Part shown: piece by piece, positions 1 to 8,200 of the stretch
How the letters are laid out: each line of letters starts with the position of its first letter
Position numbering within the stretch: position 1 is the first letter of the stretch
Origin: Symbiodinium natans
Taxonomy: Eukaryota; Sar; Dinophyceae; Suessiales; Symbiodiniaceae
Assembly (NCBI GenBank): GCA_905221605.1
Contig: CAJNDS010002635.1
Location: 1 to 60,000 of the forward strand
DNA: 60,000 nucleotides
Reading direction: 5' to 3'
Program-made: the position numbers and the translations under genes
Notes under the pieces: model-generated
Database searches by the model: none
What the model was told of the DNA's origin: nothing
The model's input: the letters and a program-made list of their open reading frames with translations, nothing else

Positions 1-991
1 GGCGTTTGGGCTTAGGGCCTGCATGGGGCTTATAGGGGCTAGGAAACCCTAAACCCTAAACCCTACCCTAAACCCGAAACCCTAAACCCTTGCTTACAAG
101 GTGGGTTGGGCTATCTCTGCAGGGAAACCAATTACCCTAGGGTTTAGGGTTTAGGGTTGAGGGTTCAGGGTTTAGGATTTAGGGTTTAGGGTTGCCCTAG
201 TGACCTAGTATCTGTCACTCAGAGAACGGTGGCGAACAGCATCAAAGTAGGCTGATTACATGAAGCAATGTTTGCTTCGCGAGCATCCCGACAGGAAATC
301 CGATTCAAGACGGTCCTCACAATCAGGCACTGGCTGCAGACTCACCAACATCCCATCTACACCCCACTTCATGCAACTGCAGAATCTGCTGTGCAATTGC
401 AACGAAAACATGCCTGGAATGTAGTGCAAGAAGAAGCCAAAGAAAGGAGGGCTACTCAACTGAATACGCCGGGCAGAAGTCTTAACCTCAGGCCCCCCCC
501 AAACGGCCAAAACCTTAAACCCTGAACCCTAAATAAACCATAAACCCTATAAGCCTTAAACCCTGAACCCCAGACCCGGAGCATCCTAAACGCTTCCTCA
601 ACCAGATCCATCCCAACCCGTCGCCATCCGCTATGCCCCGAAGTTTAGGAGGGTACTAGACTTCGGGCTGTTTTAGGAACTCGGGCTAAGAGTTCAAGAT
701 GCGGTTGAGAGCTCTCACTACTTCTGTCTGGTGTAGAGTTAAGATATGAGGCTTGTCCACCCAGAAACAGACTGTCATCGACCTGCAACAGAACCCAAAA
801 AAGCGGCAACAAAAACCAGAAACCTACTATTCCGCCGGTTAGAACCTGTAACCCTAAACCCTAAACCCTAAACCCTAAATCCAAGGGGCAGAATCAGCTC
901 GACAGGAGGCACCGCTATCGCTGGCCAGGGCTGTAGAGCAGACGGTGAGCAAGAGCCATCGGAGGCTAAACCGCCTGAGTCCAGGGTTCTG

Positions 992-1053
992 AGTAGGGTT
1001 ATAAGTACTCTAAGTAGGGTAAAAAGTATAGCTACCATACTTATAACCCTACT
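992..1053. repeat. Short inverted-repeat (MITE-like) element
   Basis: A perfect 16-base inverted repeat: AGTAGGGTTATAAGTA at 992-1007 and its reverse complement at 1038-1053, with a 30-base middle. It is AT-rich in a GC-rich setting. The arm carries TAGGGTT, so it may have arisen from telomere-like units. Confidence 0.5.
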
Positions 1054-1325
1054 TATAACTATATAACTACCCATGAACCTCCAGGGTTCGGGTAGGGCTT
1101 AGATTTTGGGTTACCAGTGCTGAGGTTTAGGGCTTAGGGTTCGGGTTTGTAATACCAGTGGTTAGATTTCGGGTATGGTTGCCGTTCTTGTCTTGATAAT
1201 ACTGTTAGGTTTTTCATGTGCCAGTAGTTAAGCCCAAGATGGTCCAGGGTCAAATCGCCCCTTACCGTCTCCTTCACGAGTTTGGAGCCTGAACAAATCC
1301 CAAAGACAGCACTCCTACGACCTAC

Positions 1326-1394
1326 GGGTTTAGGGTTTAGGGTTTACAGGGTTAAAGGGTTAAGGGTTAAGGGTTTAGGGTTTAGGGTTTAGGG
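1326..1394. repeat. Interstitial telomere-like array (TTTAGGG)
   Basis: Roughly nine TTTAGGG-type units with slips such as TTAAGGG and TTACAGGG. Confidence 0.9.
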
Positions 1395-1643
1395 TGACCT
1401 ACGATGAGCCCTTAAGCCAAAACCCGTGCAGGTTGCATTTGAGCTCCTCGGGTATGTTGAGAATACGCACCGACACGACAGCTTCTTAACAGTACAAGTT
1501 TCTTTTTAGCAATCAACAAGATTGTTTCACGACACTTGTCGTAATTAAACCCCTAGAAAACCCACCATTTTTAGGACATATGTCAGGAAATCATGATAAG
1601 GAGCCCGAAAAAGCTAGCTTCTGATTTGGGTCTTAGCTAACGT

Positions 1644-1743
1644 AAACCCTGAACCCTGAAACCCTGAAACCCTAAAACCCTGAAACCCTGAACCCTGAAC
1701 CCTGAACCCTGAACCCTAAACCCTAAACCCTGAACCCTAACCC
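1644..1743. repeat. Interstitial telomere-like array (CCCTAAA/CCCTGAA)
   Basis: About fourteen units. CCCTGAA and CCCTGAAA variants dominate the first part and CCCTAAA the last. Confidence 0.9.
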
Positions 1744-2029
1744 CAGTGGGTCCGAGGCTCACCATGAAGTGCTTGGCAGTAAAGCTTGGAGTAAGAGGAT
1801 TAAGAAACTTTTTAGTCTCTTGAGCCAGAAGACTCCGGAATGCCGATCTTCAAACCCCCTTAACCTGCACCCCTAAACCCTAAACCCCAAACCCCAAACC
1901 CTAAACCCTAGCTTAGACCCAACACCGCAAGACCCCTAAAGCGTCACGCCCACTTCAGCCCCACTCTGGGAGATCCGGCGAGGGCGGGCATGTCCCACAC
2001 AGAGCTTAGGGTGAACAGGGCTTGAAGGT

Positions 2030-2140
2030 GCTTAGGGCTGTAGGGGTTTAGGGTTTAGGGCTTAGGGGTTTAGGGTTTAGGGTTTGGGGTTTAGGGCTTT
2101 AGGGGTTTAGGGCTAAAAGGGGTTTAGGGTTTAGAAACTG
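2030..2140. repeat. Degenerate TTTAGGG array
   Basis: Irregular TTTAGGG, TTAGGGC and TTTGGGG units. This is the last array before the viral element, about 420 bases from its left end. Confidence 0.8.
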
Positions 2141-2558
2141 TGGGGCTTTGGGCAATTGGGGTGACTGACTGCTTTGAATACATTTGCCATCTTCAACTCA
2201 CATTAAGATGACAACCTTCGATGCTACCAGAAGTCCACACCTGCAAAACCAAGCAAAGACAGGAGATCATCTTTTCATTACGGCATCAGCATGCACTGCT
2301 CCAAGTCTAACTAACCCACGCCACGCACGACACACCCAAATTGGAGCCCACAAAGCATTGCAAAACCCTGAACCCTAAGCCCACAAAACATTGCAAGAAC
2401 CTGAACCCTAGATCCTACACCCAAAAAACCTGAAGTCAGCCCTGCCGGGCCAAACACAGTTTGGGTTTGAGGAATACCGGCCTTCGGGAGTAGGGATTAC
2501 AGGCAATGTCAGGGCTTAGAGATCATGGGGTCTGGGAAATCGGTCTACAGGGGTTAGG

Positions 2559-2563
2559 AAAGA
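2559..2563. repeat. Target site duplication, left copy (AAAGA)
   Basis: AAAGA lies directly outside the left TIR and is repeated directly outside the right TIR at 24185-24189. A 5-bp duplication fits cut-and-join insertion by a retroviral-type (rve) integrase, which the element encodes. Confidence 0.8.
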
Positions 2564-2868
2564 AGTTAGTGGATACCATTTCCATTTTCTAACCATGCCC
2601 ACCCCCCTAGGCCACCCAATGACCCAAACCATAACAACCTATACCTCAACCCTAAACTCACCAAAATACCCATAGTAAGACCCATACCATGGAACCACCA
2701 GAAGACCCACACCAAGACCCACATAGAAAACCCCCACCCTTAACCCCATACACCAACACCCCCATAGAAAAACCCATATTCCCAACCCGAAATCCCCAAC
2801 CCTTGAAAATGGAAATGGTATTCTCTAATAAAATAACAATAATAGGAATAAGGTTTAGGGATAAGGTA
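2564..2868 (+). repeat. Left terminal inverted repeat (305 bp)
   Basis: It matches the reverse complement of 23880-24184 end to end with about two mismatches (near 2835-2837). The start AG and end CT are typical termini for rve-integrase elements. The outer 17-mer ATACCATTTCCATTTTC (2573-2589) recurs inverted inside the same TIR at 2805-2821. One strand is very C-rich, so spurious open frames appear in both TIRs. Confidence 0.95.
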
Positions 2869-2879
2869 ATATCATAATA

Positions 2880-2915
2880 TAGTTATAATCTGTAACAACT
2901 TAAGGATTATAACTA
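2880..2915 (-). terminator. Hairpin after the zinc-finger gene at the left end
   Basis: Perfect 11-bp inverted repeat TAGTTATAATC (2880-2890) and GATTATAACTA (2905-2915) with a 14-base loop. It lies 8 bases beyond the stop of the minus-strand gene at 2924, between that gene and the left TIR. Confidence 0.55.
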
Positions 2916-2923
2916 CATTATAC

Positions 2924-3505
2924 TTATGACTTATCAACAGGAATTTCAATAATAACTCTGTCCTTATGCTTGCCGAATAGCATAAAATAGTCTTCTAAAA
3001 ACTCATCATTCATTAGCAACTGATGGACGTGATTGAATAGTTTGTTAATATCAGGTTTAGGTTTCTCGTTTTCAGGTTGTTCTTCTTTTTCTGGCTCGTC
3101 TTGAAACTTATTAGGAAATTGCTCGTTTAATCGTTTGCGTATTTCCCTTTTCTGCTTTTCGTATTCTGCCTTAATCTCCGCTTGTAATTCGTCGTTTAGT
3201 TTGCCTTCTTTCCTTAAATTACCTATCTTCGTTAAATAACCTTTCATCAATACATTCAGTTCCGAGTTCGGATGTAAGGCATAATGGAAATGGGCATCCC
3301 AGTTTTCGTTTTTTATTTTGTGTCCGCATTCTTCACATAATTGGCTCCCTTTTGCCCTCTCCTCTCTTCTCGCTTGGTTATATTCCTTCTGGTTTTTCTT
3401 GTAGCATTTTCTTTTCGCTTCACGGCACCTATTACAAGTCTTAAAGCCGTCAAACTCTTCGTCATCCTTTGTAGCACAGCACGATTTACACACTCGCTTC
3501 TCCAT
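2924..3505 (-). CDS. Putative zinc-binding protein (193 aa)
   Basis: First gene inside the left TIR, reading outward. The N-terminus has two CxxC pairs (C6/C9 and C24/C27) like a treble-clef or zinc-ribbon finger. A second knuckle (CEECGHK, about residues 57-63) is followed by histidines in DAHFHYALH. The rest is highly charged, with a Lys/Glu-rich helix around 100-150. This points to nucleic-acid binding, but no family is recognised. ATG at 3505 is the first start in frame. It heads a run of minus-strand small genes and has no TCTAA motif before it. Confidence 0.75.
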   Translation of the reverse strand: MEKRVCKSCCATKDDEEFDGFKTCNRCREAKRKCYKKNQKEYNQARREERAKGSQLCEECGHKIKNENWDAHFHYALHPNSELNVLMKGYLTKIGNLRKEGKLNDELQAEIKAEYEKQKREIRKRLNEQFPNKFQDEPEKEEQPENEKPKPDINKLFNHVHQLLMNDEFLEDYFMLFGKHKDRVIIEIPVDKS

Positions 3506-3544
3506 CTTACTATATTAAAAAGTCTAGTCTTTAGGCATGGTTAG

Positions 3545-3785
3545 ACCGAAAAAATCTTCTAATATTTTAATTAATATTAGAACATTTGAACGAGCAATGG
3601 GCAATAGGGGGCACATCTCCAAACTAATTAACCATTACCGCACTCTTATGATACGCTTATGGTATAGCGAAACACGCGGGGTAAAGAAATGATGTCTGGG
3701 ACGCTCGGCAGAGCCTCGCGAGGCTTCGCGACTTAACGCAAAACTTTACACTGTCAAATATATAAACAACCATATCTTTAAACAA
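3545..3785. other. Non-coding spacer with local GC-rich palindromes
   Basis: About 240 bases without a credible frame, the longest gap in the viral core. It contains TAATATTTTAATTAATATTA-type symmetry near 3559-3578 and a perfect 14-base palindrome AGCCTCGCGAGGCT (3712-3725) next to more CGCGA repeats, unusual in so AT-rich a genome. It could be a replication signal, a structured RNA or a regulatory site. The sequence does not decide. Confidence 0.5.
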
Positions 3786-3998
3786 CTATTTTAACAATTC
3801 ATGTAATTGATAAAATTCAAACAACAATTTAAATCGTTTCTTATACTGACTTAAATGCTGATAATCCTCTAGTTCATCTATTATAGCACTTAACCTAGCG
3901 TTATACATTCTTATCTTTCTTCTTTCAATTAACCAAGCGCTTTTGTTTTCTTTCTTTTCTTTACTAGGATATAGACAGTCCATCATATAAATTAACAT
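3786..3998 (-). CDS. Small hypothetical protein (70 aa)
   Basis: Charged, probably helical protein with no recognised domain. It fits between its neighbours: its ATG (3998) lies just past the stop of the next upstream minus-strand gene at 4004. Codon use is AT-rich like the viral core. Likely real because of the tight packing, but function unknown. Confidence 0.55.
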   Translation of the reverse strand: MLIYMMDCLYPSKEKKENKSAWLIERRKIRMYNARLSAIIDELEDYQHLSQYKKRFKLLFEFYQLHELLK

Positions 3999-4003
3999 AT
4001 ATA

Positions 4004-4333
4004 TTAATCCATACCATTTAAGGTATTTTGCTTCAATTGACTTACTTCTTTTTCTATACTTACAATCTTTTCATCCATAATCTTATCTATTTTGTTTTCA
4101 AGTATTTCTATTCTTTGCTCAATTGTTAGTGTTCTTGGTTGGATTGGTGGTGTAATCTCCCTATTACCGAAACCGAGTGAGCAGGTTTCAATATTTTCCT
4201 CAACTATTATTTTTCCGCTTTCTTCAGTTAAAATCTTCTTTGACTTGCGAAACAGGTTTTTCTTACATCTACAAGCTAAACAAAACAGACCTTCTTTATT
4301 AATCTTAATACCACCCTGTTTTTTCTCTTCCAT
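4004..4333 (-). CDS. Small coiled-coil protein with CxxC motif (109 aa)
   Basis: The N-terminus has a cysteine cluster (C18, C21, C23, in CLACRCKK), possibly metal-binding. Residues about 68-104 form a strong heptad pattern of Ile/Leu with Lys/Glu, so a coiled coil is likely. TCTA lies about 10 bases before the ATG at 4333. Function unknown; an oligomeric structural or scaffold role would be a guess. Confidence 0.6.
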   Translation of the reverse strand: MEEKKQGGIKINKEGLFCLACRCKKNLFRKSKKILTEESGKIIVEENIETCSLGFGNREITPPIQPRTLTIEQRIEILENKIDKIMDEKIVSIEKEVSQLKQNTLNGMD

Positions 4334-4338
4334 TTATT

Positions 4339-4500
4339 TTAAGTAGATTTCTTACTATTTTTCAAACAAATAATGACTGATTTTACAAACTCTAATGACA
4401 AATAACAACATCTTTTAATTTTATTATCAGTTATTACCTGTTGCTCTATTACTTCTAAACCATTTATGGTTTCAATATAAGTATCATACTTCGTATCCAT
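4339..4500 (-). CDS. Very small hypothetical protein (53 aa)
   Basis: A 53-codon frame from ATG at 4500 to a TAA at 4339-4341, just short of the next gene's start at 4333. It begins MDTKYDTYIET and ends with Lys/Ser residues, with a hydrophobic stretch near its C-terminus. The tight fit (5 bases to the next ATG, 38 bases from the divergent ATPase gene) supports it. No homology recognised. Confidence 0.45.
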   Translation of the reverse strand: MDTKYDTYIETINGLEVIEQQVITDNKIKRCCYLSLEFVKSVIICLKNSKKST

Positions 4501-4524
4501 TATATATATTTAAATCATATAATA

Positions 4525-4529
4525 TCTAA
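4525..4529 (+). promoter_or_regulatory. TCTAA late-promoter-like motif before ATPase
   Basis: TCTAA in an AT-rich setting, 9 bases before the ATPase ATG. The same motif stands 9-18 bases before six other starts. Confidence 0.5.
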
Positions 4530-4538
4530 TTATTAATA

Positions 4539-5303
4539 ATGAGTGAAACAATACCAAAAGTGGAACCGATAGACATACCCGAATATAAATATAAAAACAG
4601 CAAATACGAAATGATGCCTAACTTACCCGCTAGGATGCTATGCGTCGCTTCTTCAACTGGAGGAAAGACGGTGCTCATTCAAAATCTAATATTGAAAATC
4701 TACCGTGGTTCATTTGAAAGAATATACATATTTTCGCCTAGTGTTCATGTTGATGATACTTGGACGGCAGTTAAGAAATATATAAGCGATGTTATGAAGG
4801 TGGATACTGAGAAGGAACAGGTATATTATGAAGACTATGACCCAATAGCACTGAAGAAGATAATAGACACCCAGCATAAAGTCATTGATTTTCAAAAGAA
4901 GAACAAACAAAAGGATTTATTTAGCATACTTATAATTATTGACGATTTCGCAGACGACCCCAAATTCGTTAGATACTCTAGTTTATTACATGGGTTATTC
5001 ACGCGCGGGCGACATAACGCCATCTCGTGTATTCTATCTACGCAGAAATACAACGTATTAGCTCCGATAATTAGGCTAAACGCTTCGGCATTATTTATCT
5101 TCAGATTGAAGAATATGAATGAGGTCAATAGTTTTCTAGATGAAAACTCGGCGTTAGTGGATAAGAACTCGCTGTATCAGATGTATCAACAAGCGGTGAA
5201 TTATGCCCCTTACTCTTTCTTCTACATTAACACAAACGCCAAGGATGTTAATAAGATGTTTTATATTAACTTTGAACAACGCTTTGAAGTTTCCGATGAT
5301 TAA
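4539..5303 (+). CDS. A32-like genome-packaging ATPase (FtsK/HerA superfamily)
   Basis: 254 aa, the usual size for PLV and virophage packaging ATPases. Walker A is ASSTGGKT (residues 37-44). Walker B is the hydrophobic strand ending in DD at about 130-136 (ILIIIDD). The STQK at 167-170 matches the polar motif that follows in this family. The enzyme would pump the DNA into preformed capsids using ATP. ATG follows a TCTAA motif by 9 bases and is divergent from the 4339-4500 gene. A palindromic hairpin (5299-5327) covers its stop and faces the convergent gene at 5333. Confidence 0.93.
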   Translation: MSETIPKVEPIDIPEYKYKNSKYEMMPNLPARMLCVASSTGGKTVLIQNLILKIYRGSFERIYIFSPSVHVDDTWTAVKKYISDVMKVDTEKEQVYYEDYDPIALKKIIDTQHKVIDFQKKNKQKDLFSILIIIDDFADDPKFVRYSSLLHGLFTRGRHNAISCILSTQKYNVLAPIIRLNASALFIFRLKNMNEVNSFLDENSALVDKNSLYQMYQQAVNYAPYSFFYINTNAKDVNKMFYINFEQRFEVSDD

Positions 5304-5327
5304 TAATATAGCAAAAATATTATTAAT
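5299..5327. terminator. Hairpin between convergent genes
   Basis: ATTAATAATAT (5299-5309) and its reverse complement (5317-5327) with a 7-base loop. It overlaps the ATPase stop and lies just past the stop at 5333 of the converging gene, so it could end both transcripts. Confidence 0.6.
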
Positions 5328-5332
5328 TATCC

Positions 5333-5542
5333 TTAAAATAAACTAAATGAGCATAAGTTACAAGGCATACACTTACCATTATTACTACATTTGTTTTTGT
5401 TCTTAAGTTCTTCCACTTCTTTTTCTAACGCTTCCATCTTTTCTATGATGTTTTGAATGGAGTTGAAGGTGATTAATTCATTCTTTACCCTTTGTAACTG
5501 CTCGTCTAGTTTTTGGTTAATTTGTTCGTCCAGTGTTGGCAT
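5333..5542 (-). CDS. Small coiled-coil protein (69 aa)
   Basis: Residues about 5-50 form a continuous amphipathic Leu/Ile-Glu/Lys helix typical of a coiled coil. The C-terminus has cysteines (CSNNGKCMPCNLC) that might bind metal or form disulfides. TCTAA lies at 5553-5557, 10 bases before the ATG, so it probably shares late expression with the capsid genes. No family recognised. Confidence 0.6.
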   Translation of the reverse strand: MPTLDEQINQKLDEQLQRVKNELITFNSIQNIIEKMEALEKEVEELKNKNKCSNNGKCMPCNLCSFSLF

Positions 5543-5548
5543 ATAATA

Positions 5549-5746
5549 TTATTTAGATTTTTTCATTTGTTCAATTTTATTTTTGTTCTTTTTAAATACA
5601 TTATCCCAGAATTTCGGATTAGCATCATAACGAGCTTTCACTAATTCTTGGTGTTCGTTTGTGTTAATATGTTTCATATTCTCCTTGTATGTTTCATCTG
5701 TTGGTCTCTTTAATCCACATTTACACATATAGTATTTTCTTACCAT
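5549..5746 (-). CDS. Small zinc-finger-like protein (65 aa)
   Basis: Very basic. C8, C10, H26 and H32 could form a CCHH-type finger (CKCG...HINTNEH). Such short finger proteins are common in giant viruses and their satellites. It lies 6 bases upstream of the 5333-5542 gene in the same direction and downstream of the fibre gene. Nucleic-acid binding is inferred, not shown. Confidence 0.6.
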   Translation of the reverse strand: MVRKYYMCKCGLKRPTDETYKENMKHINTNEHQELVKARYDANPKFWDNVFKKNKNKIEQMKKSK

Positions 5747-5779
5747 ACTTATATATATAAAGCTTATATAAAAAAATTT

Positions 5780-8140
5780 TTAGTCACGGCGTCGCCCTGA
5801 TGGCGAACTTCGTTCGCCGTCACTCTCATCTTTATTTTTCTTTTTCAATTTCGTTATTTCACTTTTCAAAGAAGTTATTTCTTTTTGTAACTCTTGAACA
5901 CAACCCCAAAGAACAACAGTCATCTTATTGTATGCTAATAATTTTATACCTTCATCATTATAATATATTATGTTATCCCATTCTTTCGGCATCTTAGCGT
6001 CTTTTATGTCATCAGCTATAAAACCCAAGTTTGACTTTTTATCTCCGTCTTTAATAAAATTATATGTTTTAGGTTTGATATACTTAACGACTTTATAACA
6101 TTCTTTCGTATTTACCTCTTTAACGTTCTCTTTCAGTTTAGCGTCTGATGTTTCAGTTAAAGCAACACATGTTACATTTCCTCCAATGTCTGCGTTATTC
6201 GTTGTAGTAAAGAAACCATAAACATCTACGCCTGTATTTGTTGCGTCTAATCTTGATAAATTATTATTGCTTAATCTAATAAATCCGTCAGTATCTGGGT
6301 TATTTATTAATACTCGTTGCGACCCTGATACATCAGTGTGAGTTATTTCCAGATTACCTAATAAATTTATTTTTCCATCGGTTAATTGAATTTCTGGCGT
6401 GCTACTTTCTAAGCCTATTGTTAAATTCATTTCTCCTAATGTATCACCATTTCTAATATATAATTTATATTGAGTATCCAATACTTCTTTTAATTCGCTA
6501 CTATTTTGAAACATGAAACGCCCCCAACTAATAACATCGCTTTCACCAACAATATTACCAATGCTGTTAAAAGTAAGATTATTTGTAACTGCTCTATTAA
6601 TCGTAATACCGTTAGTGTCGTTTAATTGTAAAGCAATAGTGCCAGTAGTCGGGTCTGTTGTTCTATTTGATTGTAATGAAAAATTTATTTCTTCTGTTGA
6701 TATTACATTTAATGAATTATTAGCGTCGGCTCTTTGAAATATTCTTCCCGAATTATTTACATAAATATCACCGTTGAATGTTGATGTGCTTTGAAACGAT
6801 GCTGTGTTTCCAAAATTAGCATTGCCTCCCGATACATTTAGTTTATTTGCTCCTTGAATTGCTCCGATGCCTAAGCTTAAACAATAAACACCATTACCAT
6901 TTGCTGTATTTAATAAAAGTAATGAAGAACTGTCATTGCTTGTATTATACGCGTTAATATTGAAGGAGTTAAATCTTAGATACCCTTGTGAGTTTTTTAT
7001 GGTTAAAACATTACTAGCATCCGTTGTATTTTTATAAAGTGTAAGTCCTGAATTATTGGAAATATTAGAAGTGTCGTTTTCATAATTTATAGTGTCTTTA
7101 AAATAAGTTGGGTTAAATAGTGTTGTTCCTCCTGTTGTATTATTACATTCTATATAAGTATTAGTGTCGGCACCTGTTGATGCTCCTAACATTAATCTCA
7201 TTGCCTCTTGGTCTGTTCTTAAATCCATTGATATATTTGATTTAGTAGCGTTATTATATCTTTCTATACTTGTATTAGCGTCTGTTAATTCAATATTTCC
7301 ACCGATATTAACATTATTTGTTAAATTAATGCCGTCTGCTGTTAAATTAGTTAATGATAAATCATTAGTAATATTAACATTTCCCGACGGGTTTAATTCT
7401 AAATCTACTACACTATCATCAGATGTAGCATTTGATATAATTTTATTTCCTTGTAGAGTTATATAATTTGTAGCATTTTTAAATACACTTACTACTTTAT
7501 CTCCTCCTCCTGTTTGATTACTAAATAATAACCCAGTAGTCGGCGATATATTTATTGTTTCATTATTCAATGTTAAGCCCGTGTGAATAATAGTTGGGGC
7601 ACTACAATCAATAACTGGGTTTGTTTTAAAGCGGTCAGTAAAATCACTTAACGGAACTCTTAGCGCTAGTAGATTATCAATTTCTGTATCGGTATAACCA
7701 CCGCCACCACCCGCACCTGCTATTAATGTATCTACCTCGCCTTTATTATAAAAATTCGTAGCTAATAATGTGTTGTTTTGATAATTCGTAGATAAATTTG
7801 TGTCTATTTGTGTTGATGTATAGTAGCTAGTAAAAGTAGTATCTATTTCTGTTTTGTTGTAAAAGTTGCTACTTAAAACTGTGTTTGTTTGGTAATTATT
7901 AGTTAAATCAGTATTAATAGCATTAATATTATTAAAATTTTGTAGTTGCTTCGTGTTTAAAACATCTATGGCATCTGTGTTTGCTTGAATGCTTGATGCG
8001 TTTGCTGTGTTTATGTTTGTTAATTCTGTTTTTGTTGCGAAGTCTTGTTCAATGGTTGATGTTCCTGTTTCATAGACTTTTATAAAATCATTAGCGTAAA
8101 TAGTTGTTGTCCCGTCTAAACTCATTGCTTGGTTTATCAT
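5780..8140 (-). CDS. Fibre-like protein with S74-type intramolecular chaperone tail
   Basis: 786 aa. Residues about 90-160 hold repeats of the form FYNKTEIDT with varied spacers, then a Gly run and YTDTEIDNLL, typical of trimeric phage and viral fibres. The middle is Asn/Thr/Ser-rich beta-repeat sequence. From about residue 662 comes a peptidase_S74/endosialidase chaperone domain (SDAKLKENV, PKTYNF, GFIADDI); the Ser at 665 is the expected self-cleavage position. A coiled coil follows (about 750-770). Probably the host-attachment fibre, cut from its chaperone after trimer folding. The last codons are unexpectedly GC-rich (ERSSPSGRRRD) and contain a hairpin. MSLDG five codons later is an alternative start. 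TCTAA lies 18 bases before the ATG. Confidence 0.85.
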   Translation of the reverse strand: MINQAMSLDGTTTIYANDFIKVYETGTSTIEQDFATKTELTNINTANASSIQANTDAIDVLNTKQLQNFNNINAINTDLTNNYQTNTVLSSNFYNKTEIDTTFTSYYTSTQIDTNLSTNYQNNTLLATNFYNKGEVDTLIAGAGGGGGYTDTEIDNLLALRVPLSDFTDRFKTNPVIDCSAPTIIHTGLTLNNETINISPTTGLLFSNQTGGGDKVVSVFKNATNYITLQGNKIISNATSDDSVVDLELNPSGNVNITNDLSLTNLTADGINLTNNVNIGGNIELTDANTSIERYNNATKSNISMDLRTDQEAMRLMLGASTGADTNTYIECNNTTGGTTLFNPTYFKDTINYENDTSNISNNSGLTLYKNTTDASNVLTIKNSQGYLRFNSFNINAYNTSNDSSSLLLLNTANGNGVYCLSLGIGAIQGANKLNVSGGNANFGNTASFQSTSTFNGDIYVNNSGRIFQRADANNSLNVISTEEINFSLQSNRTTDPTTGTIALQLNDTNGITINRAVTNNLTFNSIGNIVGESDVISWGRFMFQNSSELKEVLDTQYKLYIRNGDTLGEMNLTIGLESSTPEIQLTDGKINLLGNLEITHTDVSGSQRVLINNPDTDGFIRLSNNNLSRLDATNTGVDVYGFFTTTNNADIGGNVTCVALTETSDAKLKENVKEVNTKECYKVVKYIKPKTYNFIKDGDKKSNLGFIADDIKDAKMPKEWDNIIYYNDEGIKLLAYNKMTVVLWGCVQELQKEITSLKSEITKLKKKNKDESDGERSSPSGRRRD
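5802..5818. repeat. GC-rich hairpin inside the end of the fibre gene
   Basis: GGCGAAC (5802-5808), TTC, GTTCGCC (5812-5818): a perfect 7-bp stem with a 3-base loop inside the codons for the C-terminal Ser/Arg tail. It stands out in an AT-rich gene. Confidence 0.5.
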
Positions 8141-8144
8141 AGTT

Positions 8145-8182
8145 AATATTATTATTGATTAGATAATAATAATAATAATATT
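8145..8182 (-). terminator. Hairpin between capsid and fibre genes
   Basis: AATATTATTATT (8145-8156) pairs with 8171-8182. It lies downstream of the major capsid stop (8201) and its loop carries the TCTAA motif (8159-8163, minus) of the fibre gene. One short spacer may thus end the capsid transcript and start the fibre transcript. Confidence 0.55.
8159..8163 (-). promoter_or_regulatory. TCTAA motif before fibre gene
   Basis: TCTAA on the minus strand, 18 bases before the fibre ATG at 8140. Confidence 0.45.
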
Positions 8183-8200
8183 TACTATTATTTAATTTTA

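Larger units (their letters stand above)
1..2558. other. Host left flank, telomere-repeat rich, no clear gene
   Basis: GC-rich to mixed host sequence broken up by TTTAGGG/CCCTAAA arrays in both orientations: about 45-92, 138-194, 850-880, 1326-1394, 1644-1743, 1870-1911 and 2030-2140. Units vary (CCCTGAA, CCCCAAA, TTTGGGG). The open frames here are short, lack recognisable motifs and mostly run into the arrays. One short inverted-repeat element lies at 992-1053. I see no supportable gene. Confidence 0.7.

Noticed and set aside
1-200. True chromosome end
   Set aside because: Arrays are short, in both orientations, and continue across the whole window; unique DNA lies outside them.
2689-2877. 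62-codon Pro-rich frame in the left TIR, repeated in the right TIR (23871-24059)
   Set aside because: It follows from the C-rich TIR sequence, appears in both TIRs only because they are copies, and runs beyond the TIR edge into different codons. No motif.
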